From: Solenopsis invicta
Lineage: Eukaryota > Arthropoda > Insecta > Hymenoptera > Formicidae
Direction of reading: 5' to 3'
DNA: 64,000 nt
Assembly (NCBI RefSeq): GCF_016802725.1
Contig: NC_052671.1
Span: forward strand, 22,271,728 to 22,335,727
Shown here: positions 10,030 to 20,316 of the stretch, one piece after another
How positions within the stretch are numbered: position 1 is the first letter of the stretch
Layout: the number at the start of each line of letters is the position of its first letter
Notes under the pieces: generated by a model
Seen by the model: only the letters and a program-made list of their open reading frames with translations
Told to the model about the DNA's origin: nothing
Databases searched by the model: none
Position numbers and translations under genes: made by a program

Positions 10030-10386
10030 AAAATAATGTTTCACAGTACATTCAAATAAATGTTTATTTCAATAGTACAAAATACGTTTTCAATTCAAAT
10101 AAAATAAAATAGAAAAGAAATAAATGCTATTATTAAACTAAATATAATTTATTTGTTACAAATAAGTCTATTTACGGAAATTAAATACAATTTAATAATG
10201 ACAGTTAAATACTCACGGCAAAGAAATAAAGAATTATTTGCGATAAATAAAGCTTATTTCAAAAATTAAATTAATGATTTATTTTGTAGAAATAAAACTT
10301 TATTCGCCGTATCCAAATAAGAAATTTATTTCAGTAAAATAAATTTATTTCCTACAAATAAATTTTTCGTGATTTTTTTCTCAGTG
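10030..10386. other. Right arm of the CACTGAGAA element
   Basis: AT-rich arm, roughly complementary in pattern to 2396-3052, ending in CTCAGTG. No coding sequence. Confidence 0.5.
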
Positions 10387-11484
10387 CAATATCGTCGAAA
10401 AAATAATGGATTGCCATATAAAAGACCTGGATGATTTGTTGTTGATAATCGATATGTCGTTCCATATAATCCAACATTTATGCAATTATTTAATAGTCAT
10501 ATTAATGTTGAAATCGTTTCAAGTATAAAATCTGTAAAATATTTGTACAAATATATTTATAAAGGTCACAATGCTGCATCGGTAATCATTGGTAAAAATA
10601 TTGAAAAAACAATAATTCATGATGAAATTCAAAATTTTATCGAAGCTTGTTATGTCGGACCAGTGAAAGCATGTTGACGCATTTTAAATAAATCTTTACA
10701 AGAAAAGTGCCATGCCATATTTACCGATTCATTTGACAAATGAGCATAATGTAATAATTGATGATAACATTAATAATGATACAATAAGATTAGCTATAAA
10801 ACGACTAACAATGTTATTAGATTATTGTGAGTTAAATGTTTGAGATGAAGAAGCGAGACAATATTTATATATCGATATTCCATGTCATTATGTAGTTAAA
10901 AAAGTTACCATTAATTGCAAAACTATTAATCATTGGGCAAAACGTCAAAGATATTTTAATTATATCGGTCGTATGTATTCCGTTAGTCTATATCAAATAG
11001 AATTTTTTCATTTACGTATACTTTTATTACATGTTAAAGGAGCTAAAAATTTTTGAAGAATTAAAAACAGTTAATAACAAAGTACATCCAACTTATACTG
11101 CAGCATGTTTACCATTAGAACGTATAGAAGATGATGAAGAATGATATCGTGCAATGAATGAAGCAAAAGTTTGGGTGATGCCAAAAAGACTTCGTAATTT
11201 ATTTGTACAAATTTTAATTTATTTTCAACCAGTTCATCCAAAAAAGTTATGGAATGAATTTAAAAGAGATATGTCAGCAGATTACATAAGACGATATGGG
11301 CCTAAAATGGCAATAAAGAAAGTTTATAATTATACCGCTAATTTGTTACAAACAAAAGGCTTAAATATTACTAATTTTCCTGAAATAGAACAAGTGATAA
11401 CGGAACAAAAAATAGATAATGAAAAACAACTTCAAGAAGATACATCAATAGGTATGCGACAATATAAACTTTACAATGCTCGGA
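10387..11484 (+). pseudogene. Helitron middle region
   Basis: Continues the Helitron protein from 2395 with YRRKN..., FVVDNRYVVPYNP, INVEIVSSIKSVKYLYKYIYKG, then ARQYLYIDIPCHYV, RYFNYIGRMYSVS and FFHLRILLLHVKGAK. Part of it is open at 10,480-10,677 and 11,154-11,489. Several stops and at least one frameshift interrupt it (for example after GPVKAC near 10,675). These blocks occur in this order in animal Helitron Rep/helicase proteins. The reading stops at about 11,484, where a hAT inverted end begins. Confidence 0.85.
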
Positions 11485-11937
11485 GTTAGTTGCTCATTTC
11501 GAGCCGATTCCTGAAGCGCCTATTGTTCCCCCGCTACTGCTTGCCATTCGACAATCGAGCCGACAATCGCGCGGCTGGCGCTCTGCATCAGCAGCTCTGA
11601 GTGAAAAATACGCTGGTAGCGTACCATACGAGAAATTTGTCGTAAAAAATTTTCCTGTTTACATAATTTTTATAAATAAAATTTTGTTATTTACATATAT
11701 ATTTTTGCAAAAATATAAATGATAATAGGATACAATAATTAGAATTAAGACAAATTATTTAAGATAAGTTTCACCTTTGAGGTGCTATTGCAGATGCGTT
11801 TTTTTTAAGTGGTTTTTCCCGTATGCCTATTTTCCAAAAAAAAATATCTAAGATTATAAAATATACTGCTCGAGAATAAAATATTTTAATGTAAAACATT
11901 TAACTAAACACAAAAACAGGAAAATTAACTAATTTTC

Positions 11938-12440
11938 TTAAAAATTAATTTGATCTTTTAAGTCATTTCTAGGACATACATCATCTTTAACGCGGGGAAA
12001 GAATAAAATGCTAATAAAGATGTTAATTTTTTTTTTAAAGGAAAAGCTCTCATCGATTCTTGATTTTACAATTTTGTCACTTAATGAAATGTTGCTCACT
12101 TCTTCAATAGTTAAAAAATTTCCGAACAACTCTATTGCTGCGATGAGGCATTCCTTTACAAATTTTCCTTTAATGAACGGCTTAAAATTTTTTACAATTA
12201 AATTCAAAATTACGTACAACGCTATAAGAGCTTCTACTGAAGATGTACCATTATCGGCATAAAGATTCTAACCTTATATTTGTAGGAACTACAATCTTTT
12301 TGATGAATTAATTTTAAAATCTCTCAATCAAATCGAATTTTTTCTTGTCCATATATTTTGAATACTCACTTGTGTGTATATTTTGAATACTCACTTGTGT
12401 GTAATATTATAATGTCTGGCAATAATATTTTTTACGGCAG
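11938..12440 (-). pseudogene. hAT transposase fragment, reverse orientation
   Basis: Minus-strand translation gives the same protein as the plus-strand copy at 18,100-18,480: a KYNVHRHYN-like segment, SEYSKYMDKKKFDLIE, then LIVKNFKPFIKGKFVKECL and a LSDKIVKSRI block. Several stops and a frameshift are present. It breaks off near 12,440, where a GC-richer segment starts, so the N-terminal zinc finger is missing. Confidence 0.7.
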
Positions 12441-12587
12441 ATAGTAACTATATAAAAGGTGTCACGTCTGCGACGCCATGGCAACACTTTTCTGTTCGGC
12501 ATTGACATTATACAGACGACGAGTCGGCATTCGGTAGCAATAAATTGTCAGGTCGCGTTCTTTGTATTTTCTTTCTTGGTGCCGGAC

Positions 12588-12870
12588 TGTCGCGACAGAG
12601 CAATCTGCACGCACGGCCAGTAAATTATGAAACTCAAAACTTCATAGTACTTTAAGCCTTTTTTTGTTCTCTTCTCGGCGACAGAGCGATTGTTCGCGCA
12701 GTCGGCAAGCCATAAAAACCCATAATCCTATGTCGCCTTAACAATTTCCAGCGACAGAGTGTCGCGACAGAGAAATCTGCCGCGCGATCGTTAAACCATA
12801 AAAGGCGAACTGACGTGTTTTTCTAACATTTTCCGGTGCCAAATAGTCGCGATGGGAAGGCCCGCTCGCA
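12588..12870 (+). repeat. ~85-bp imperfect tandem repeats upstream of a TATA box
   Basis: Units start at about 12,588, 12,676, 12,760 and 12,845. Each holds a GCGACAGAG-type word (twice within the palindrome TGTCGCGACA), followed by a CGCGC-rich patch and a CATAAAA-like word. They end about 40 bp before TATAAAAG (12,906-12,913). Confidence 0.6.
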
Positions 12871-12905
12871 CGGCACTTAAGAGCCAATAGAATTCAAGTT
12901 TTCCT

Positions 12906-12913
12906 TATAAAAG
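12906..12913 (+). promoter_or_regulatory. TATA box for the Cys-rich cassette
   Basis: TATAAAAG in CCTTATAAAAGGATTTTG. A start around 12,935-12,945 would give a ~610-base leader before the first ATG at 13,554. Confidence 0.4.
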
Positions 12914-13553
12914 GATTTTGAGTGGTGGACGCACGAGCATTAAACCCCACCGAGAGTGCCGACTTGCCGCAAGTTTTGTTTAAAGAATTGTATAAACAGG
13001 GATGTAATTCCCAGCTCGCGGCAGTTCGTTCGAGATTAGGGCCAGTATAGCTGGAACAGTTCCGTGTCGCAACCGTAGCGACCGAGTTGTGTCCGAGCTA
13101 CTAGTTCGCGTTGATCGGTACAGCGATTCATTCTCATTCCACTCCTAATTCGAAATCAAGCTCCAATCCAGTGCTAACATTAAGTCGAGGCTTCTAATCC
13201 TAGTCGAGACTAACACTAACTCTAACCTCTAACACTAAATTTAATTCTAATCCTATGTATAACGTAGTTATAGCTCGAATAAGTTGTGTTGCTTTTCTTC
13301 TTTACGTTTATGGTAATAAATTGTAATTTACACGCTTAAACGCTTTGCTCAATTTCCATCCCTACTTTCACTCATCTTCATGCATGCAGCACCGCGAGTG
13401 TAGTGCAAAAGTATTACGGTCGAAGCCCGAAGACAACCGGACAACCAAGAAGGATGAAGACAATCATCACCTGACCGGTACGACCCAGGCATAGGCAACA
13501 GTCTCAGAGGCAACCGCCACTTCAAAAGCTAAGTCACAATGCCCCAATAAGGC

Positions 13554-13946
13554 ATGTCATATAACCCGTACCTCTCAACCGCGACCCCTTATTTCCGCTG
13601 GTTACACTCCGGGGTTTGTAGCCTAGCCAATTTCTACAGACATCAACTTAGCCAGATCATAATTTGCAACAACTGCTACAGTAAAACATCCGAACGCGAC
13701 CGATTATATTACGATTTCATCACGCGCCATCGCTTAATTATCGGCGGGGACGAATGCGTATGGTGCTCATCGTGCCGCGCTCTAATCTCATACCCAGAAA
13801 CCGCGATCGCCTGCGCCGAATGCTATGAAGCATTAACCGACTTCGCGCGTTATTTATATCATTCAGAAAACAAGCCGTATCTTAAAATCGAGCCTACCGT
13901 TATAGAAATCAAAGAAACGTGCGAGTGTTCATTTCCCGAGGAGTAA
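13554..13946 (+). CDS. Small cysteine-rich protein, unidentified (A)
   Basis: A 130-codon frame (MSYNPYLSTATPYFRWLH...). It has four Cys pairs or near-pairs: IICNNCYS, ECVWCSSCRA, IACAECYEAL and the C-terminal TCECS, which suggests one or two zinc-binding folds. The last module, CAECYEALTDFARYL, resembles CDRCPHELEDFVTYL in the next frame, so the two proteins may be diverged duplicates. Codon use is GC-richer than the surrounding AT-rich hAT DNA. No signal peptide or membrane segment is evident. I cannot assign a family; DNA-virus-like or retroelement accessory proteins are possible. Confidence 0.5.
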   Translation: MSYNPYLSTATPYFRWLHSGVCSLANFYRHQLSQIIICNNCYSKTSERDRLYYDFITRHRLIIGGDECVWCSSCRALISYPETAIACAECYEALTDFARYLYHSENKPYLKIEPTVIEIKETCECSFPEE

Positions 13947-13970
13947 TAACCATATACGATAAACTAGAGC

Positions 13971-14327
13971 ATGTGCCCACCGCCGCGCATTGCCACTTAT
14001 TCGGCTCGTGTCCAACGCGAAGCGAATCGCACGTTCGGTACATGGTTACGCAGTGCCCGGTGCGTAACCTCTCTGTATTTTCGCGACGACGATGAATCAA
14101 CGGTAGTATGCCTCGAGTGCAAAGACAAGCACTCGAGCACCAAGAAGGGAAATTACCTCGGGGTAATTACACACTATATCCATCTCGGCCATTCATATAA
14201 TCCGCAAAAGTATGACTTTTGTCACGCGCCTGTAGCTGCCCGCCGCCACTCTCTCGATTGTGACCGCTGCCCCCACGAGTTGGAAGACTTCGTAACGTAT
14301 TTAATCCGAGAAGGAGATAGTCCCTAG
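13971..14327 (+). CDS. Small cysteine-rich protein, unidentified (B)
   Basis: A 118-codon frame starting MCPPPRIATYSARV, 24 bases after the stop of the first. It contains VVCLECKDKH, an isolated CH pair (DFCHAP) and the C-terminal CDRCPHELEDFVTYL module shared with its neighbour. The tight spacing suggests one transcript with two cistrons, or two exons of one gene with the intervening stop spliced out; I see no convincing splice sites for the latter. Function unknown. Confidence 0.45.
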   Translation: MCPPPRIATYSARVQREANRTFGTWLRSARCVTSLYFRDDDESTVVCLECKDKHSSTKKGNYLGVITHYIHLGHSYNPQKYDFCHAPVAARRHSLDCDRCPHELEDFVTYLIREGDSP

Positions 14328-14794
14328 AACGACCCTGACGCAACCATACTTGCACTCTCGCGACACACCTTTTAAAGTTATAAAACCCTCCCCTCTTCGC
14401 CGTCGGTCGCGGAGAATCGGGCCCGCCGCCGGATAATCCGGCCACGCGATTCGCTCCTGAGCTGTGGAGCCCCCGAAGCTTAGACTTCGAAACAGTCAGT
14501 TTCGCCGAAACGCGTGTATTCCACCCAACGGCGACCGCGCTCGGTCGGGACGTAACAAAGGTGATTTTATTATATAATAAGTTAATGCAAAACAAATTCC
14601 CACGCCTTGTCAAAAGATTATACATATCTATCCATTCCTTAAATGCATTTAATGGTAATATTATACTAAAAAAAGGAAAATAATGTTCACAAGTTCACTA
14701 TTATACTTTGCTTGTAGTATTTTTATAGCGCGCACCTACTTCTGCTGCGCGCTGATATGCAATTGTTTTCTCTCTTTCGCTGTTTCCATGGTGG
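14328..14794. other. No gene recognised
   Basis: Starts GC-rich, with a TATA-like TTATAAAACC at 14,379 and a short palindrome CCGGATAATCCGG near 14,431, then turns AT-rich. It may be the 3' part of the cassette above. Confidence 0.35.
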
Positions 14795-14866
14795 AAGGGA
14801 TAACATAGTGTGCTCAATTTGGCTAAACCACGCCCCTTTTCACGGCAAAGTGGCTCTCGTTCCGCA

Positions 14867-15113
14867 TAGAGTTCCTAGAAGTAGAGAGTCTGGACATCTC
14901 TCTCTAAAACGTCGGTAATGAATATGTCAGTGTATGTACGTGAGCTTTATGTGTGTGTATGTTTATCATTGTGTGCACGTGAACGTGTTGTTTGCTGTTA
15001 TCGCATTGGCTAAAGAGGATTAAAAAAGGATCCTTATTGATGGTGCCATTTTAGATGTAGTCCAATCACGTGGAACCCCGAGATGTCCAAACTCTCTACT
15101 TCTAGGGACTCTA
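14867..15113. mobile_element. hAT-type MITE with 8-bp target duplication
   Basis: Inverted ends TAGAGTTCCTAGAAGTAGAG / TAGAGTCCCTAGAAGTAGAG enclose about 180 bp of non-coding DNA. It is flanked by direct repeats GTTCCGCA at 14,859-14,866 and 15,114-15,121. The opposite arm of the host element (about 16,733-16,760) has the uninterrupted site with a single GTTCCGCA, confirming the insertion and the 8-bp duplication typical of hAT transposition. Confidence 0.85.
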
Positions 15114-15234
15114 GTTCCGCACGGTTGCCAACTGTGAAAAAATGAAATATTTAATGTCGGAAAGTTGCTGACCTGAATGGCATCTTTGTCACACATACAA
15201 GTGCGTGCATTGCGTCTTTTTTTATCGTGATGTC

Positions 15235-15810
15235 AGCGCCACTGCTCTGAAAATGAAATAATTCTGACAAAAGAATTATTTAACAACATTATTAATATTT
15301 CGCCCAAAAAATTACAAGAAGATTCAAGGATCAACGAACCGATTGACGAAGATCGTGCAGACGACTTCAAAATAAATGAATTATTTACTTTCATGCAAGG
15401 TGCGATGTCAAATGAAAACACGAATGACATTGTCGAAGAAGAAGGTTTGCAATATGTTGCAGAATATGCTGCATATCGCTTCAAGAAAAAATATCCACAC
15501 TTGAGAGAACGCACTGGCACTATTAATAATCTGCAGAAACAAGCTGGGTAAAAATCGTCTCCAAAGAAAGATTAATATGTCCTCCAATTCAACTTCTTCG
15601 CATGAGTAGGCTTGTGAACAGATGTTTCAAAGAATTTCACGGAGATTATTTTTCGAAAGAAGATTTCGTAATTCAAAAGATAGTGGCACTTGTAAAAAAA
15701 GACGATGAATATAATGAATACATCCCAGAAGAAGTACTGCAGTGTCTTGTACGAACTCGGACATACATACGAGTTAGAGACATAAGAGAGCATAAAAGAG
15801 CTTATACATA
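15235..15810 (+). pseudogene. P-like transposase C-terminal remnant
   Basis: Plus-strand coding remnants include LFTFMQGAMS, the block LQYVAEYAAYRFKKKYPHL and, after a stop and frameshift near 15,550, LVNRCFKEFHGDYFSKEDFV, then VLQCLVRTRTYIRVRDI. A YVAGY-like motif followed by an ...RTRTYIR-like tail is typical of the C-terminus of P-element/THAP9-type transposases. The catalytic domain and THAP finger are absent. Assignment is by motif style only. Confidence 0.45.
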
Positions 15811-17087
15811 AAATGAGGAAAGGAGAAAAAAGAAAAAAATGAAAAAAATCAAATAGGACTTTAAGCTCTTATTGTTAACTCTTTAACTCTTTGAGATGTA
15901 TAAAATAATAAATAATAATGTGTAACTAAAAACTGTATAATATAAGAATTGTGTATAATAAATTAACATATTTATTATGAAATTTGCTTGAAAAATAATG
16001 ACTTATTTCTCTACACATTTAATCGATAGAGATTGCCTTGGTTAGTTCATTCGAAAACAGCAACACGTGGCTCAAGCGTAAAATCAATAAATACTATTTA
16101 ATTTAATTTAATTATCTTACCTATTTTTTTCTTTATGTTTGTATTAAAAAAAATATCTTTAAATTTCAGTAATTTCTTATTTATAAAAGATATTTTGCAA
16201 TGATTAGTGGAAGTAACAATTCTCTTTCATTTCTTGGTTTAGAAAAAATTCTTGTATCGCAAGAGAGGTATTTTAAACTTTTAAAAACTTTATTTCATTC
16301 AAATTTTTTAACAATCATTTTTAATACTATAATATAATAAAATATTAAAATGGTAAATTTTATTTTCCTTTTAGACAAGTAAAAAAATTGTGAAAATGAA
16401 AAAAATCTGAAATATTTATCTTGTAACTTTAAAAATTATTAAAATTACGGTAAAATTTATTATGTATATATTTACAGTATTATTTTAAATATTATTTTAT
16501 TATTAAATATTATTAATTTTTTTATATTTTACGCGAATTGTTTATCTTTTACTAATTTTTTACAATGAGCGCAGTTAGTCCCTCGTCGTGTTGTATTTAA
16601 CAACATTCATTTACAGCGGTAAATATCCTCAAGAAAAGAGATAGAATGAAAATAGAGAACGTCTGACAAAGATAATTATATCAGGTGTACAGACTTTAGA
16701 AAATAAAATACTTCAACTTTTCACAGTTGGCAGCCGTGCGGAACGAGAGGCAGAAAAACGAGAAAGAGCGCAGATTTTAGAGAAAGAAGGTTGCAAACTG
16801 AGCACACCATGTTAAACTTCCACATTGTCTGTTTCTCAACAGTTGTTTACCAGCGAGACCCAGCGACACGTGTGTACGTTAAAATTCTTACTTCTTTATA
16901 TATAATTTTACATTTTTATATATAATTTTTATATATAATCTTACATAATCTTATTTCTTATTAAGATTATTGAGTTTTGAGGATTCATAGTCTAAACGTG
17001 TAAAAACAGAAGATATTATTAACGTGTTAAAGCTATTTTTAATTGTGCTATATGTGATAGTGATACGTGTGATAGATATAGGATATA

Positions 17088-18016
17088 CGAGGTGTGTTCA
17101 AAAAGTATCGCGAATTTTGAATTTTCGCGGGTTACGTATATTCGAATTTCGATCTTTTTGTGGCGTTATGTTGGTACTCATGTCTCTCACTTATGCCGAC
17201 AAGCTCGGCCATTTTGAATGTTCACTTAATTGTTGACAGCTGCTTTGCTTGCACGTGTTTTGGATCGTCTTCGATTTTTACCTATTCAAAAAAATGGATC
17301 AAAGAACCTGTATCAAATTTTGTGTGAAAAACGAAATTAAGTGCGCGGATGCATTCCGAATGTTGACTGTGGCATACGGAGAAGCTACCTTGGACCGAAG
17401 CAACGTTTATCGGTGGTACAAAATGTTCTCAGAAGGCCGAGAAGATGTGAACGACGAAGAGCGTGCCGGACGCCCGAGCACTTCAACAACAGACGAAAAA
17501 ATTAATGAAGTGGAGAAAATGGTATTGGCCAATCGTCGAATCACCGTTAGAGAAGTTGCTGAGGACCTAAACATATCGATTGGCTCGTGCCATTCGATTT
17601 TTATCAATGATTTGGGCATGAGACGGGTCGCCGCGAAATTCGTACCAAACGCCCCTGCTCACACATCGTTGCTTGTGCGCGACTTTTTGACCAAAAACAA
17701 CACACTAATGATGCCGCAGCCACCGTATTCCCCAGATCTGGCCCCCTGTGACTTTTTCTTGTTCCCTAAACTGAAGAGGCCCATGAAAGGACGACGTTAC
17801 GCTACGCTTGACGAGATAAAGACGGCATCGAAGGAGGAGCTGAACAAGATAAAAAAAAATGATTTTTTGAAGTGCTTCGAAGATTGGAAAAACCGTTGGC
17901 ACAAGTGTATAATATCTCATGGGGATTACTTTGAAGGGGACAAAATAGATATTCATGAATAAATAAATAATTTTTGAAAAAACACAAAATTCGCGATACT
18001 TTTTGAACACACCTCG
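17088..18016 (+). mobile_element. mariner, internally deleted copy 1
   Basis: 929 bp with ~30-bp inverted ends beginning CGAGGTGTGTTCAAAAAGTA, flanked by TA at 17,086-17,087 and 18,017-18,018. It differs from the copy at 40,744-41,672 at only three positions I can find (C/A before the start codon, G/T in an Ala/Ser codon, A/G in a Thr/Ala codon). It interrupts the sequence just upstream of the hAT transposase start. Confidence 0.95.
17294..17962 (+). pseudogene. mariner transposase lacking the first two catalytic residues
   Basis: The frame is open from MDQRTCIKFCVKNEIK (true start about 17,294; a longer frame begins at 17,249) to the stop at 17,962. The N-terminal HTH domain is intact, with the linker around GRPSTSTTDEKINEVEK. 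After MRRVAAKFVP the protein jumps to NAPAHTSLL, so about 110 residues are missing. The missing part holds the first two Asp of the DD34D triad. The third, in PPYSPDLAPCDFF, and the C-terminus remain. It could still bind the inverted ends but cannot cut. Open frame plus near-identity to the second copy points to recent mobilisation by a helper. Confidence 0.9.
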
Positions 18017-18025
18017 TATAAATAC

Positions 18026-19783
18026 GTTCAATCTTTTGATAAGGCGTGGAAGGAACATTTTTTGCATCAATTAACAATAAAACTACTTGTCTTTTATGTG
18101 GTTATGAACCATCTGTTGTAAAAAAATATAATGTTCATAGACATTATAATATCAAACAGTCGAGTGATTATTCAGAATATGTGAACAAAGAGAAATTGGA
18201 TATAATTGAGGGCTTAAAATTAGTTTATCAAGAAGGTTATTCGAAGGTTATTTTTTTATCGAAAATCCTACACCTTTAGTGAAAGCTCTTATAGCGTCAT
18301 ACGCAATTTCGAATCTAATTGCAAAAAATTTTAAGCTGTTCACTGAAGGAAAATTTGTAAAAGAGTGCCTCATCACAACAGTAGAGTCATTCGGAAATTC
18401 TTTGACTCTTGAAGAAACTAGCAGCATTCCATTAAGTGACAAAACCATAAAATCAAGGATCCAAGACATTGTTTTTTCTTTAAAAAATGAATTAAAATCT
18501 TTATTAGCATTTTCCTCTTACTTTTCATTATATCTCGATGACAGCACCGATAACTGGCTGTCAATGAGTATTTTTGCTCGAATCGTGCAAAACGATTTCT
18601 CACATGTCGAGGAGTTTTTAGATTTAGTTCCATTACATAATATAACCAGGGGAATTGATATTCTTGAAGCTGTTAATCAAACACTTGATATAGATTTTTC
18701 AAAATGTTCGGCTACCGTAATCGATGGTGCAAAGGCAATGGTAGATTTAAAAAATTGATTCTTCGTTCAAATAAAGCAGCAAGGTTTAAAATTTCCTATT
18801 ATTCATTGCATTATACACCAAGAAGCGTTATGCGGGAGAGTTGTGAAATTATGCATTGCAATGCAAACCGTCACAAAAATTATTAACATAATTAAAAACA
18901 GTCACCAATTCCTTTCTCATCGGAAGTTTCAAAACTTTTTTGAGGAACATAACGCATTTTATACAGATGTGCCCCTTTACTGTGAAGTTCGGCTCAGTGC
19001 AGGAAAATGTTTAGAAAAATTCTTCGCAGTAAGAAAAGAGGTCTTCCTTTTCTTGCAAGATCAGATTCCTGCTAAATATAATAAATTTAAATTTTTTCTT
19101 TGAAGATTTAGATTCACTTTGCGAGCTTTCTTTAATAACTGACATGACAAATCATTTAAATGTTTTAAACTTAAAGCTGCAAAAAACTGACCATTTCGGA
19201 ACTCGTTAACCATGTCGATTCTTTTCGCAGAAAATTAATATTATTTAAAAATCATTTAGAAAATAATAATTTTTATTTTTTTCCATCCTGTCAGATTTTC
19301 TTTAAAGAACACGACAAAAAATGTAATTTTGAAAACCAATTTCATGTAATTGAATCTTTAATAAGTCAATTTAATACGCGCTTTAATGATTTTAAAACGT
19401 TAAGACAAGATTTAATTTTTTTTTTAAACCTACTCGCTGTGCAAATCGAGGAACAAAGCCGAGAATTTCAGGAAGAACTTTGTGATTTACAGTGTGACAT
19501 TTCTTTAAAAACACGGCAAGAAAAAGGGGTCGAGTTCTTCAAAATTTTAGATGTATCGTGTTATCCACAACTTAAAAATTTTGGTCTTCGAATTTTTTCT
19601 ATGTTTGGATCCATATATCTCTGCAAATGCTTCTTCTCTAAAATGAAGATCATAAAAACGGATAAACGTTCCTGTTTGAATGATGCATCATTATCTTCAT
19701 TGATGCGAATTGGTACATCAATAATCCCCGTAGATATATTATCTTTAGTGCAAACAACCCAGAAAATCAAATTAACTTTTTAG
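18026..19783 (+). pseudogene. hAT transposase (GTF2IRD2/ZBED-like), decayed
   Basis: Reads FDKAWKEHFFASINNKTTC, then a BED-like finger CLLCGYEPSVVKKYNVHRHYN, the LIAKNFKLFTEGKFVKECL and LSDKTIKSRI blocks, the catalytic-core stretch SLYLDDSTDNW, and LDLVPLHNITRGIDILEAVN. The C-terminal hAT dimerisation region is near 19,540-19,740 (LKNFGLRIFSMFGS...CFFSKMKIIK). Frameshifts occur near 18,270 and 18,760 and again further on, so no full protein can be made. The order fits the hAT subgroup related to GTF2IRD2-type domesticated proteins. A second fragment lies inverted at 11,938-12,440. Confidence 0.85.
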
Positions 19784-20316
19784 AAAATTAGTTAAAAAAT
19801 CTATTCTGCGTTTTACGTAGTAAAATGAAATAAAATATTCTGCGTTATGCGCAGTAAATTGTTGAAAAATCTATTCTGCGTTTTATGCAGTGAAATACAT
19901 AAAGAAATATTCTACTCTAGCTTGTTTTTTTGTACTTGATCAAGTATTTTACATTATAAAATATATTAATCTTGAGCCGTATATTTTATTTTCTTAAATT
20001 TTTTAGTGGACTAGGCCTACTGGGGAAACCACATTAAAAAAAAAACGCATCTGCAATAGTACCTCAGAGGTGATGTGGAAAACTATTGTCTAAATTCTAA
20101 TTACCGTAAATTATTGTTTTTATAAAAATTAAATTAAAAGGTAAATTTTTTATGACAAATTTCTCGAATGGTACGCTACCAGCGTACCATTTTCACTCAG
20201 AGAAGCTCTTGATGCAGAGCGCCTGCCGCGTGATCGCCGGCTCGAGCGTCGAGCGACGAGCGATACTGGGGGGACAATGGGCGTCGTTTCGAGAATCTCC
20301 TCGAAATGAGCAACTA
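19784..20316. other. Right inverted end of the hAT element
   Basis: Contains three ~60-bp direct repeats of the CTGCGTTTTACGTAGTAAA type (19,806-19,900), then the inverted arm matching 11,485-11,800. No coding sequence. Confidence 0.6.

Larger units (their letters stand above)
2396..10386. mobile_element. CACTGAGAA-ended inverted-repeat element with nested Gypsy DNA
   Basis: Both ends carry CACTGAGAA (2396 inward; complement ending at 10,386), and further inside both arms are AT-rich with related blocks (2990-3030 resembles the complement of 10,060-10,090). Removing 2396-10,386 joins Helitron codons for Gly-Tyr-Pro to Gln-Tyr-Arg-Arg in frame, so the boundaries are exact. Target duplication is absent or only 2 bp (CA). 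No transposase belonging to this element is visible; it looks non-autonomous. LTR-retrotransposon sequence fills its middle (3053 to about 9925). Confidence 0.65.
12441..14640 (+). other. GC-richer cassette with tandem repeats and two Cys-rich frames
   Basis: Inserted into the reversed hAT fragment. It holds a TATA-like box at 12,453, about four ~85-bp repeats, a second TATA-like box at 12,906, a leader with AATAAA near 13,314, then two small reading frames. It could be a non-autonomous retroelement (a TGTCACG start at about 12,461 would suit an LTR) or DNA of viral or other foreign origin. I see no reverse transcriptase, integrase or transposase motif. Confidence 0.4.
14795..16840. mobile_element. 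P-like element with inverted ends
   Basis: The segment around 14,800-14,860 plus 15,114-15,150 is the complement of 16,720-16,825: both contain TGTGCTCAATTTG-like, CTCTCGTTCCGCACGG and GCCAACTGTGAAAA blocks. Between them lies coding sequence resembling the C-terminus of P-type (THAP9-like) transposases. The left end carries a small hAT-type MITE. The right end lies just upstream of the mariner at 17,088. Confidence 0.45.
11485..20316. mobile_element. hAT element with ~300-bp inverted ends and nested insertions
   Basis: The left end (GGAGTTAGTTGCTCATTTCGAG, 11,482 onward) matches the complement of the right end (finishing near 20,318). The arms continue with complementary blocks: a GGTAGCGTACCAT segment (11,614 and 20,168-20,191) and the GCAGATGCGTTTTTT block (11,791; complement at 20,042). 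Inside are hAT transposase fragments on both strands. Target duplication was not resolved. A P-like element, a mariner and a cysteine-rich cassette are nested within. Confidence 0.7.

Noticed and set aside
17249..17293. Upstream start codon for the mariner transposase
   Set aside because: The extra residues are not part of known mariner proteins and the conserved protein starts at about 17,294.
11485..20316. 8-bp target duplication for the hAT element
   Set aside because: Flanks share only GCTC/GAGC, which belongs to the inverted ends; no convincing 8-bp repeat.
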